A stretch of 64,000 nt of DNA from Pedobacter sp. KBW06 (GTDB taxonomy: Bacteria > Bacteroidota > Bacteroidia > Sphingobacteriales > Sphingobacteriaceae), in NCBI RefSeq assembly GCF_003852525.1, contig NZ_QAJL01000003.1:1340134-1404133 (forward strand). Reading direction: 5' to 3'. Shown in pieces: positions 54,250 to 62,716 of this stretch (within the stretch, counting starts at the first letter, position 1; every line of letters starts with the position of its first letter). The notes under the pieces are model-generated. The model was not told where the DNA came from, ran no database searches, and saw nothing but the letters and a program-made list of their open reading frames with translations. The position numbers and the translations under genes are program-made.

Positions 54250-55452
54250 TTAGGGCATAACGATTACCTCCCTTCCTTCAATTCTAAAATGAATCTGGCT
54301 CTTATTTAATATTTTGAGTGCCTGAACCAAGGTCAGGTCCTTCTGAATTGCCCCGCCGAATTCCAATGCCGGAACAGGACCTTCATAGCGGACCGTCACA
54401 TCATACCAACGGGAGATCTGCCGCATCACGGTTTTGATGTCAGCACGGGTAAACTGCAGGTAGCCCTCTTTCCAGGCCAGGCATTCCTCCGTATCGGCGG
54501 GAACAACCTTTATTTTATCCTGACTGAGTATAGCTTGCTGTCCTGGCCGAAGCAGGAAACTTCCCGTCCCGGGCATTACCCTCAGACTTCCTTCCAGTAA
54601 GGTCGTCTTCGTACTCTCCTCATCATCATAAGAATTCAGGTTAAAATGTGTTCCCAGTACCTCAATCACCTGGGCTTTTCCGGCTGTGCCGGAGCCGGTA
54701 CTCACCTTAAATGGCTGTTCTTTATTTTTCGCCACTTCAAAATAGGCTTCCCCCTTTAGTACGACATGACGTTCTTTGAGTTTACTGAAAGACTGCGGGA
54801 AAGTCAGAGCAGAAGCGGCATTGAGCCAAACCTTCGTTCCATCTGGCAAGTTGATCTGATATTGTCCACCTCGCGGTGTAGCAATGGTATTGAATTTTGG
54901 CTGCCCGTTGGAAGCTTCATTTTCCGCTCCTCCGGCAGCCCCGGTATCATAAATCACCTGCCCCTCTGCGGTCTTTCGGATGGTAATCCCTGCCTGCCTG
55001 GCAAGGGCGCCATTTTCGGCATCGGTCAATGAAATCTCTGATCCGTCGGCAAGGATCAAAATGGCTTTATTCCCTCCGGGAGCAATATCTGCCGTAACCT
55101 GTTCCGGAAAAACCCTTTTCGCTTCCGGAACCACTTGTTTATAAAAATAAAGGCCCACAGAAAGCGTTAACAATACCACCGCAGCAGCAAGCCATCGGAA
55201 CCTCGCAAGAAGCGGTTTCCTGGTGATGACCACAGGCTTATCTATTCCAACAATTTTTGTCAGCATCCCGGACCAAACCAAGTCTCCGGTCATTTTCGTG
55301 GAAGGTTCCTGCTCCTCCAGCATCATTTCCGAAATCCCTTCCACAACAGCTTCCGCTTCCATCCCCGTCAATTCCAGCAACTGCCGGCTTTCCTCCAGAC
55401 TGAGTGTCCCTTTTTCAAATTTTCCCAATAGCTGTTTTATCTGTTCCTTCAT
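54250..55452 (-). CDS. FecR family anti-sigma factor (module 3)
   Basis: This 400-residue anti-sigma factor has a cytosolic N-terminus (about 1-85), a membrane helix (about 88-106), and a periplasmic FecR domain with GGQYQINLPDGTKVWLNAAS and VLKGEAYFEV. The C-terminal DUF4974 region contains TVMRQISRWYDVTVRY. It pairs with the sigma factor encoded 64 bases upstream. It is close in sequence to the module 2 FecR through most of the periplasmic part, supporting duplication of the whole module. Confidence 0.93.
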   Translation of the reverse strand: MKEQIKQLLGKFEKGTLSLEESRQLLELTGMEAEAVVEGISEMMLEEQEPSTKMTGDLVWSGMLTKIVGIDKPVVITRKPLLARFRWLAAAVVLLTLSVGLYFYKQVVPEAKRVFPEQVTADIAPGGNKAILILADGSEISLTDAENGALARQAGITIRKTAEGQVIYDTGAAGGAENEASNGQPKFNTIATPRGGQYQINLPDGTKVWLNAASALTFPQSFSKLKERHVVLKGEAYFEVAKNKEQPFKVSTGSGTAGKAQVIEVLGTHFNLNSYDDEESTKTTLLEGSLRVMPGTGSFLLRPGQQAILSQDKIKVVPADTEECLAWKEGYLQFTRADIKTVMRQISRWYDVTVRYEGPVPALEFGGAIQKDLTLVQALKILNKSQIHFRIEGREVIVMP

Positions 55453-55516
55453 AGCTTCTGATACTAAGAAGCCGCAAAAGGAATTAAGGACTATCGGGAA
55501 TTAAAAAAAAATAAGA

Positions 55517-56110
55517 TTACTTCAATAAGGCCAGATAAGCCAATATACTGAGGGTCACGCCATGATGACGTAAATGTTCCCGAATAGACTTCAGAGAGAT
55601 CACTAATGCATTTTTTACGGTATTTGGAGAAAGTTGGAGGGAGGCTGCAATTTCAGGAATATTTAATCCCTCGCCCCTGCTCATCAGATAAATTTTTTTT
55701 CTTTGTGCCGGTAGGCGGTCAACAGCATCGGTAATCAGCTGATTGATTTCATTGAGCTGAATCGTATCAATCGTCGTATTGCTTTCATGGGCTTGATCTT
55801 GTCTGAGGTTGTCAATGGCCCTGGCTTGCTTCAGTACCTTTCTAAGGTGACCAAGACATTCGTTTGAAGCATACTTGTACAACCATGCTTTTACATTCTC
55901 TACCTCATCCAGCTTATCCCTGTTTAACCAAACCCTCAAAAAAGTATCCTGAATAATTTCCTCAGCCGCAGCAGCCGATTTTGTAAAGCGCAAAGCGAAC
56001 GCTTGTAATACAGGGAGATAATGATAGAACAAAACACCAAATGCCTGCTCGTCCCCTTCCGAAATTTGCTTCAACAACAGCCGTTCATTAAAAATTTGTT
56101 TTAATGTCAT
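55517..56110 (-). CDS. ECF RNA polymerase sigma-70 factor (module 3)
   Basis: This 197-residue sigma factor has region 2 with EEIIQDTFLRVWLNRDKL and VKAWLYKYASNECLGHL, and region 4 with LPAQRKKIYLMSRGEGL and the helix-turn-helix NIPEIAASLQLSPNTVKN. It ends with the hydrophobic LSILAYLALLK. It differs clearly from the other two sigma factors in the region 4 helix, so each probably reads its own promoter. FecR follows after 64 bases. Confidence 0.93.
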   Translation of the reverse strand: MTLKQIFNERLLLKQISEGDEQAFGVLFYHYLPVLQAFALRFTKSAAAAEEIIQDTFLRVWLNRDKLDEVENVKAWLYKYASNECLGHLRKVLKQARAIDNLRQDQAHESNTTIDTIQLNEINQLITDAVDRLPAQRKKIYLMSRGEGLNIPEIAASLQLSPNTVKNALVISLKSIREHLRHHGVTLSILAYLALLK

Positions 56111-56260
56111 ACCCTTAATTTCCCCCTACATATCCTGAAATGTCTTTTTAAGACCTGAAATACGTACCGTAATGTTAAATAATTATTTTGAAACCATTCG
56201 CATTGTAAAAAACAACCTCCAATGATCCCACAAAAATCCAACACTAAAAAAAGGGCTTCA

Positions 56261-56737
56261 CTAGCTGCCTGGCTCAGTCTTATTCCTGTTTCGGTTCAAT
56301 TTCAAGGTATCTGAAGGAGCATCTCCCAAATAAAAAACCACAGGAGGACCTGTCTTTGTTTGCTTTGGCCTGTCCCTGCATTCGCCTGAAAATTTGATGC
56401 TGTCGGTGAAGAAAACCACTTTCGAACTGTCCTCAAAATAATACCTTCCAAACACAGAAGTAAAGCAGTCATTTCCACACCAGGCAACGTAATTACTTAC
56501 AAAGTGTTCCTTGTCTACAAAATCAATGATATTTCCCACCCACATTCCAACACTATCGGCATGGGGTATCAGTACATAATTACCAGGGTCGCTGGATGTC
56601 CCAAACAATTCTTTGGTTTCAAATCTCTTTTTCGAAAGCGTGTTTTCAGTTGCAGTATACTTATGTTCTTCTGTGTGGCGGCTGTTACAGCTTAAGGTAA
56701 GCGTAAGCAGCATAAGGTATAAAATAGCAGGCTTCAT
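56261..56737 (-). CDS. Hypothetical lipoprotein
   Basis: I do not recognise this 158-residue protein. From the ATG at 56737 it has a lipoprotein signal ending at Cys17 (TLTLSCNSR), a short charged linker, then a mixed region with FVSNYVAWCGNDCFTSVFGRYYFE, which I read as a beta-rich domain with two close cysteines. The C-terminus is basic and polar. An in-frame start 33 bases earlier is less likely because no signal peptide would then be at the N-terminus. It lies alone between the module 3 sigma gene and the beta-glucan locus, with gaps of about 150 and 190 bases. Confidence 0.7.
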   Translation of the reverse strand: MKPAILYLMLLTLTLSCNSRHTEEHKYTATENTLSKKRFETKELFGTSSDPGNYVLIPHADSVGMWVGNIIDFVDKEHFVSNYVAWCGNDCFTSVFGRYYFEDSSKVVFFTDSIKFSGECRDRPKQTKTGPPVVFYLGDAPSDTLKLNRNRNKTEPGS

Positions 56738-56873
56738 ATGGTAATGACGCCAATATCCGCGCGATTCCATAAACTAACAACGTAAACTTTTTAAAGAGTT
56801 TCATTCTGAGCAGAAAACCAGTTTCATCCGCTAAAAACATCAATCTGTTACCTCTGCAGAAACAGCGATAAAC

Positions 56874-56900
56874 AAAAAAAGATGGCCTCTCCAGGCCATC
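56874..56900 (-). terminator. Terminator of the beta-glucan locus
   Basis: GATGGCCT/AGGCCATC has a four-base loop, and on the minus strand seven T follow. It lies about 30 bases after the GH5 stop codon. Confidence 0.88.
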
Positions 56901-56930
56901 TTATCAATTTACAATTAAACACGAGAGCGT

Positions 56931-58706
56931 TTACTTTTCAAAGCGGATGCTGCTAAAATTGAAGCCTCCGGTATTTATATAAACTCTTAATTTCTGTATG
57001 CCTTTTGTTAGTTTGATTCCTTTCAGCAACAGGGGCTTGAAAAGCTCCGGCCCACCGGTTTCCGGAATATTTTTATTGTTCAGCACTGTTTTTCCGTTCA
57101 CTAGTATGGAGATGTTTCCTTTATCATCCTTTGCAGCGACATTCAGTTTCAAATTATAAACTCCTGCCTCCTGTACATTGAGCGTATACTGCAGCCATTC
57201 CCCGGCTTCAGTATCACTTACAAAATATCCTGCTTTCGGGGCCTTTCTGATATCTACGCCATCATTCCGATAGGTTCTCCCCCGGTTTCCGATGGTTGTC
57301 TTTTGAGTGGAAACATGATAATCTGCCGTATCCTGGTCAAAATAAGCTTGTCCGTTGATCCCCAAATCATAATCTACCGCAGCAAGACTGGTTCCGGCTT
57401 TAATCACATTGGCTTTAAACGGTTTGGTTTCTGAAGAGAAAGGCTGGCGAAACATGGCATCTACCACATCAGCATGAAAGATATTGTGTTCTATTTTTAA
57501 ATCTTCAGCCAGTTGCATCAATCCTTTTTCCGCAACAGCAGCCGAAGGTCTTGGGCCTTCCCCATTCCAGTACTTCAGTACCGCATCGTATTCCAGATTG
57601 CTCTTTACCTGCAATGGATTGTTATGCCCCAGCTTTTTCAATGGCCACCAGGCCCAGCCGATGTTGTTCTTTTCGAAAAGCCGGATCGCTTCGGTGAACC
57701 AGACGTTAGAGTTTTCCCCGGTTTCTCCCAGCCAGACCGGTACATTCTGCGCTGTTCTTGCCTTTTCCATTCCTGCCACAGAAGCCTGATCATTAAATGC
57801 CCAATATTTATGAAAGCTGAGCGCCATATTCGGATCCCAGACCGGGAAAATTCCGTTATAGTTATTGCCCCAGCCATTTCCCTCAATGATCAGCAAGTGC
57901 TTTTGATCCACCTCTCTTATCGCTTTGGTAATCTCTACCATCAGCTTTCTCAACCCTGCATTTTTTTGTTCTTTTAATCCGTTCTTATCATTTTCCCGAT
58001 CTTCAAATCCCCAGTTCGGTTCATTGATCAGATCATAGGCAGCAACCCAGGGTTCATTTGCATATCGTTCTGCCAGCTTACGCCAGAGTGCTACTGTCTT
58101 TTGCTGGTTGGCTTCACTATCCCATAAAGAAGGAGTCTCCGGATTCCGGTCAGAAATGTTTAAGTCGTTCCCTTGTCCGCCGGGTGCAGCATGCAAGTCC
58201 AGGATGAGGTAGAGCTGGTATTCTTTACACCAGGCCAGCAAGCTGTCCGTCATCGCAAATCCCTGCTCAATCCAGGTATTTTGCCCGGGTACAGGCTCCT
58301 GATCTACCGGTAAAGTATACAAGTTAAAATGCATCGGAAGGCGGACAGAATTAAACCCCCAGTCTTTCATTGCCTTGATGTCTGCTTTACGCGTATGATT
58401 GGAAAGCCAGGCTTTATAAAACAATTTGGTTTTATCTTCCCCAATCAGGTCTTTTACCTTTTCCCGGATTTTAAACTGCTGGCCCCCGCCCTGCAGGCCT
58501 AACATGTAGCCCTCCTGAACCATCCATCCTCCGAAACCCATTCCTCTCAGCAGCACATTCTCCCCTTTTTCGTTTACGATCTTCTTTCCTTCTGCCCTTA
58601 GAAAACCCTGAGCAACAGCCTTTTTCAAATCGGAAAAAAGCAATATTATACACAACAGTGCAGTTAAAGGAATTACTTGTCTTATGTTCATATTTTTCAT
58701 CAGCAT
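56931..58706 (-). CDS. GH5 glycoside hydrolase with C-terminal CBM6-like module
   Basis: This 591-residue secreted enzyme has an N-terminal signal peptide (to about residue 33) and a GH5 (beta/alpha)8 domain (about 35-400). The acid/base glutamate is in DLINEPNW (Glu229) and the nucleophile in WLGETGEN (Glu328); LRGMGFGGWMVQEGYML is the N-terminal GH5 signature. A beta-sandwich of the CBM6 type follows (about 455-591), with GEWLQYTLNVQEAGVY. GH5 enzymes near laminarinases often cut beta-1,3- or mixed-linkage glucans, but the exact subfamily cannot be told. The start at 58706 could instead be the Met at residue 6. Confidence 0.88.
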   Translation of the reverse strand: MLMKNMNIRQVIPLTALLCIILLFSDLKKAVAQGFLRAEGKKIVNEKGENVLLRGMGFGGWMVQEGYMLGLQGGGQQFKIREKVKDLIGEDKTKLFYKAWLSNHTRKADIKAMKDWGFNSVRLPMHFNLYTLPVDQEPVPGQNTWIEQGFAMTDSLLAWCKEYQLYLILDLHAAPGGQGNDLNISDRNPETPSLWDSEANQQKTVALWRKLAERYANEPWVAAYDLINEPNWGFEDRENDKNGLKEQKNAGLRKLMVEITKAIREVDQKHLLIIEGNGWGNNYNGIFPVWDPNMALSFHKYWAFNDQASVAGMEKARTAQNVPVWLGETGENSNVWFTEAIRLFEKNNIGWAWWPLKKLGHNNPLQVKSNLEYDAVLKYWNGEGPRPSAAVAEKGLMQLAEDLKIEHNIFHADVVDAMFRQPFSSETKPFKANVIKAGTSLAAVDYDLGINGQAYFDQDTADYHVSTQKTTIGNRGRTYRNDGVDIRKAPKAGYFVSDTEAGEWLQYTLNVQEAGVYNLKLNVAAKDDKGNISILVNGKTVLNNKNIPETGGPELFKPLLLKGIKLTKGIQKLRVYINTGGFNFSSIRFEK

Positions 58707-58846
58707 ATCACTGTTTTTTTTCGTGTTGTTTATTGATTCTCAATGGTTCTCAAGAACTCGTAAACTCAGTTTAGCGGTTATGAAATGATCATCAGCAGGT
58801 TCATTGCTTTGTAAGCGATTGCCTGGGATGGCTTCATTTGCGCAGG

Positions 58847-59725
58847 CTATTTTTCAATCATTTTATAATACCTGACGTAATCCAGTTCAAATTTTTGCGG
58901 GAAGATGGTATCGTCGATTCCTTGTGCACCTCCCCAGTCGCCCCCTACTGCAATGTTTAACAACAGGTGGAATTTCTTATCAAATGGCCATACTTTATAG
59001 CCTGATCCTTCATTCACAAACTCAAAGACTTTCTGGTTATCAAAATATCCCCTGACCGCATAAGGCGTCCAGTCTACCCGATACAAATGGAAAGCCGAGC
59101 TTGCTCCGGGAATCTTCATTGTACTCGTTTTTTGGGTATTGATTTTAAAATAATAGGCTTCGGTATGTGTCGTGAAATGGACGTTATCCTGATCATATCC
59201 AACATGCTCCATGATGTCTATTTCTCCTGATTTCGGCCAGTCTCCATAGGCCCGATCTGTAGGCAACATCCATATTGCGGGCCAGGTTCCTTTACCTGAA
59301 GGCAATTTTGCCTTTACTTCAATCCGCCCGTAAAGGACATCAAGCTTATTGCGGGTCACCAGTCTTGCCGAAGAATAAGCCATTCCGGCACTGTTTTCTT
59401 TTCTTGCTGTAATCGTCAGCAGGCCATCGCCAACCTTACTGTTTTCCAGGTTATTCGTGTAGTTCTGCTTTTCGTTATTTCCCCAGCCGCTCCCACCGAG
59501 GTCATAATCCCATTTTGAAGAAGATGCCGGACCGGTATAATCAAATTCATCATACCAGAATGGAACAGTTTCAAAGCTCCAGTTTTTGTCGACAGGAACA
59601 TTGGTAACCGGGGGAAGGATAACTGGTCCCTCATCTTTGGAAGTGGAACAGGAAATTAAAGAAAATAAAGCTACAATTGAGGCAGTAAAGATGGTCATCA
59701 TTGCTATTCTTTTGTTGATATACAT
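58847..59725 (-). CDS. GH16 endo-beta-glucanase (laminarinase-like) lipoprotein
   Basis: This 292-residue lipoprotein has a lipobox ending at Cys26 (FSLISCSTS), followed by a Pro-rich linker and a GH16 jelly-roll. The active site is GEIDIMEHVG, with Glu168, Asp170 and Glu173 as nucleophile, helper and acid/base. WPAIWMLP and FHLLLNIAVGGDWGG are typical of laminarinase-like endo-beta-1,3-glucanases. The lipid anchor suggests it cuts glucan at the cell surface for uptake by the SusC/SusD pair. It lies between the PKD protein and the GH5 gene on the same strand. Confidence 0.92.
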   Translation of the reverse strand: MYINKRIAMMTIFTASIVALFSLISCSTSKDEGPVILPPVTNVPVDKNWSFETVPFWYDEFDYTGPASSSKWDYDLGGSGWGNNEKQNYTNNLENSKVGDGLLTITARKENSAGMAYSSARLVTRNKLDVLYGRIEVKAKLPSGKGTWPAIWMLPTDRAYGDWPKSGEIDIMEHVGYDQDNVHFTTHTEAYYFKINTQKTSTMKIPGASSAFHLYRVDWTPYAVRGYFDNQKVFEFVNEGSGYKVWPFDKKFHLLLNIAVGGDWGGAQGIDDTIFPQKFELDYVRYYKMIEK

Positions 59726-59741
59726 ACAAAGCTATTTTTAG

Positions 59742-59787
59742 AAAAAAGGAAGCCAGCCTGAATGCAAACGATTCAGCCTGGCCTTCC
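59742..59787 (-). terminator. Terminator-like hairpin inside the beta-glucan locus
   Basis: A long, slightly imperfect stem (GGAAGCCAGCCTGAAT against ATTCAGCCTGGCCTTCC) has a seven-base loop, and six T follow on the minus strand. It sits between the PKD protein stop and the GH16 start. It could stop or thin transcription before the enzyme genes. Confidence 0.75.
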
Positions 59788-59794
59788 GGATTCC

Positions 59795-61195
59795 TTATTT
59801 AAATTCAAAATCGTCAATGTAGAAAATTCCAGGATTTGGATGTCCTTCTCCTCCCAGCTGAACTACAATTCTGTCGTACACCTTGTCTGCTGCATAGGCA
59901 GAAAAATCAAATTCCAGTTCGACCCAGCTGTTAAAGACACTGATTACTTTTGCGACGTCTCTTTGTGTGGTCCATGCATCACCTCCAAGTAAAGAGTTTT
60001 GAAGTTTGACCGCCACTTTCGGGTTTACTTTGGCAAAATCATTATAAGAAGGCAGGAAGACCTTCATTCTCAGCTTATTTTTGGTACTCAGGTCCAGTCT
60101 GTGGGTTAAGGTAGCCTGTAAATTTCCGTACTGAAAATCCACCCCATCTTTTTTTGCATAAAAACCAACCTTGGCAGAGGTGTTGCCCGTCAGCGGTGCA
60201 GGATTATCATAAGCCCTTTTATAAGTGATATTTTCCGCCAGCCAGGTCACATTCCCCGCGGCATCAAAATCATCACTCAGGTTTGCTGCTTTCAGGGGTT
60301 TTTCCACCACAACAGGTGGTTCCGGGACAAAGCCCTTTCTCGACAGGCGCAGGTACCAGGCCTGATCACCTACCGCCTTACTCGTAGTCCTCAGGTACAT
60401 CTGATCATTGGTAATGGAAAGGATCTCATATTGAGAGGCCCCTGTATAATAGGCAATAAAACCATTGTCCGAAATATTGATAAACTTCTTACCCCCACTG
60501 AAGACCAGTTTCCAGGTCATATTAGCAGGCGGAGTATAATTGACCATTACATCTTCTGTAGCTCCGGTTACGCCCAGGTCTTTCGCATTGTCTTTATTGG
60601 CATAGGTTGTTCCGTTATTCGCATAAGTATATTTCCAGCCGTTTAGGTTGAACGTCATCTCATCATCGTAAATACCAAAAGCTTTCTTTTCTTCCGGTCC
60701 CGCTTTAAACCATTCATCCGTGCTCCCGGTGATCGGACCTAATCCAAGATGTCCTACCGTTCCCTTTTCTATCACCCAGGTCTTTCCGTTGACATTCGTT
60801 GCAGTACCTGTTAAGGCATCGTACTCAGGTCCCCTGAGCATATCAGTATTCGTTTGTGCAATCACCACCTGTTTGGTCACAGAAGCAAATCCTTCTTTTG
60901 TGAAGACGGTGAGTTTTACCGTATAGGTTCCTGCTTCCGGATAGGAACCACTAATGGTATTTCCTTCCCCTGAGGTGCCATTTCCAAGGTCCCAGATGGC
61001 CTTAAAGCCTCCGGATTCATTTTTAAAATCTACGATATTTGCGTTGGAGGCCTTAGGGCTTGCACTAAAACTTACAGCTCCGGGAGTGCCCCCCTTATCT
61101 ACAGGAAAATCTGTCCGTTTACAGGATGCCATCATTAAAATCAGCCCTGCCAGCAGGCAAGTCCAGGATTTAAGGCAGTTATATGGAGTTCTCAT
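59795..61195 (-). CDS. PKD-domain surface glycan-binding lipoprotein (SusE-position)
   Basis: This 466-residue lipoprotein has a lipobox ending at Cys25 (LMMASCKRT). A PKD domain (about 40-115) shows WDLGNGTSGEGNTI and YPEAGTYTVKL. A middle domain (about 130-290) has an aromatic-rich FNLNGWKYTYANNGTTYAN, and a C-terminal beta-sandwich (about 310-466) ends in GIFYIDDFEF. The gene sits where SusE/SusF glycan-binding proteins stand in utilisation loci, twelve bases after SusD. It probably helps capture beta-glucan at the surface; binding is inferred from context. Confidence 0.82.
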   Translation of the reverse strand: MRTPYNCLKSWTCLLAGLILMMASCKRTDFPVDKGGTPGAVSFSASPKASNANIVDFKNESGGFKAIWDLGNGTSGEGNTISGSYPEAGTYTVKLTVFTKEGFASVTKQVVIAQTNTDMLRGPEYDALTGTATNVNGKTWVIEKGTVGHLGLGPITGSTDEWFKAGPEEKKAFGIYDDEMTFNLNGWKYTYANNGTTYANKDNAKDLGVTGATEDVMVNYTPPANMTWKLVFSGGKKFINISDNGFIAYYTGASQYEILSITNDQMYLRTTSKAVGDQAWYLRLSRKGFVPEPPVVVEKPLKAANLSDDFDAAGNVTWLAENITYKRAYDNPAPLTGNTSAKVGFYAKKDGVDFQYGNLQATLTHRLDLSTKNKLRMKVFLPSYNDFAKVNPKVAVKLQNSLLGGDAWTTQRDVAKVISVFNSWVELEFDFSAYAADKVYDRIVVQLGGEGHPNPGIFYIDDFEFK

Positions 61196-61206
61196 CTTCT
61201 TTTTAA

Positions 61207-62700
61207 TTAATTATATCCAGGATTTTGTGTGATTCCGCCTTTAGTAAGGTCGATTTCTTCTTGAGGGATTGGCAGGTATTCGCTCCTTCCAACTGCAAAT
61301 CCAGTCAAAGCAGCTGCTGCTTTCTTCGTGCGTACCAGATCAAAGAAACGATGTCCCTCTGTAGCCAGTTCCATTCTCCGCTCGTTATAGATATTGTCGA
61401 GTGTAGCCGATACACTTGTCAAACCAACCCTTGCCCTCACCAGGTCCATTAAGGTCTGTGCCCTTCCCTGATCGCCACCGGAACGTACCAGAGCCTCAGC
61501 TTCCATCAGATAGGTATCGGCAAGCCTGATTTCTACTTCATTGATCGGCCAGTTTAGGTCAGCCGTACCGCTCGTTGCCCTTACGGCCGCCAGTGGCGCA
61601 TATTTTTTAATAAAATAATCCGTATTCTGATACCTTGCCCTGTAAGTTGCACCCTGTGTTTTTAATTCATTACCGTCAATAATGGTATAGGCAAACCGCG
61701 GGTCGTTCTTCATGAAATCCACCAGACTTTCAGTTACCGGACAGAAGCCCCATCCATTGGAATAAATTGGTCCGTTATAGCCGTCTGCCCCGATAAACTG
61801 AGGTGCAACATTACCTTCACCGCCGTTTATGAAACCCCAATCTCCCCATGCCGCGTTATTGGAATGTGGAATTTCGAGAATCGACTCTGCACTGAATTTA
61901 TTTCTCGGATCAAATACATCTCCGAAATTTGGAAGCAGCTGGTACCCATAATTGGTATTCACATCCTTTAAGATGCCTGCTGCTTCAGCCATTTTAGCAT
62001 TATCATTGGAGTACAACAAGACTTTTCCGAGTAAAGCTTTTGCCGCTCCCTGGGAGATTCTGCCTTTTTCTCCCGCTGCAACTGAAGCAGGTAAAGCAGG
62101 AAACGCTTCTCTCAGGTCTTTTTCAATCTGTGCATACACCGATGCGGGATCCACCTGTTTCTGTCCATAAAGTTCAGCCGTGCCCATTATCTTGGTGATC
62201 AAAGGAATCCGTCCAAAAAACCTCACCAGGTCAAAGTAAAAATAGGCCCTCAGGAATTTTGCCTCTGCTTCAACACGGGTTTTGAAGGCGGGAGTTAAAG
62301 AGGTATTGAGTTCCATCTTGGACAGCAAAATATTTACCCGGTAAACCCCGGTAAAGTTTTTACTCCACAAACCTACCTGAGGCCCTACCCTGGAATCCAT
62401 TTTAAAATTATCAAAGGCAACCCAGTTCGGCTGATCAGAAGGACTGCTTCCTCCGGCATAACAATCGTCTGAGGCAGCGCTCAGCAAAGGCATTTTCATC
62501 GTATAGCCGCCTGAGGTTCCCCATTGCATCACATCGTAGGCCGCAATCAGTCCCTGATATACTTCTTCATCGGTTTTATAAAAATTCCCTTCCAAAGCAG
62601 TCCCTCTGGGTGCCACTTCCAAAAAGTCTTTTTTGCAGGATGTTCCTGCTTGCATGACCACTACAATAGCGATCAGATATTTTATTTTATTGAATGTCAT
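61207..62700 (-). CDS. SusD/RagB family lipoprotein (beta-glucan locus)
   Basis: This 497-residue outer-membrane lipoprotein has a lipobox ending at Cys22 (QAGTSCKKD). It contains DFLEVAPRGTALEGNFYKTDEE near the start, VEAEAKFLRAYFYFDLVRFF and the C-terminal IYNERRMELATEGHRFFDLVR, all classic for glucan-type SusD. It forms the lid of the SusC encoded 16 bases upstream. With the GH16 and GH5 enzymes downstream, a beta-glucan ligand is likely. Confidence 0.93.
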   Translation of the reverse strand: MTFNKIKYLIAIVVVMQAGTSCKKDFLEVAPRGTALEGNFYKTDEEVYQGLIAAYDVMQWGTSGGYTMKMPLLSAASDDCYAGGSSPSDQPNWVAFDNFKMDSRVGPQVGLWSKNFTGVYRVNILLSKMELNTSLTPAFKTRVEAEAKFLRAYFYFDLVRFFGRIPLITKIMGTAELYGQKQVDPASVYAQIEKDLREAFPALPASVAAGEKGRISQGAAKALLGKVLLYSNDNAKMAEAAGILKDVNTNYGYQLLPNFGDVFDPRNKFSAESILEIPHSNNAAWGDWGFINGGEGNVAPQFIGADGYNGPIYSNGWGFCPVTESLVDFMKNDPRFAYTIIDGNELKTQGATYRARYQNTDYFIKKYAPLAAVRATSGTADLNWPINEVEIRLADTYLMEAEALVRSGGDQGRAQTLMDLVRARVGLTSVSATLDNIYNERRMELATEGHRFFDLVRTKKAAAALTGFAVGRSEYLPIPQEEIDLTKGGITQNPGYN

Positions 62701-62716
62701 AATTTCTCTTTTTAAG

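Noticed and set aside
28854-56110. Mobile element or transposon as the cause of the repeated modules
   Set aside because: No transposase, integrase or terminal inverted repeats were seen; the similarity is between paralogous proteins and is too diverged for recent transposition.
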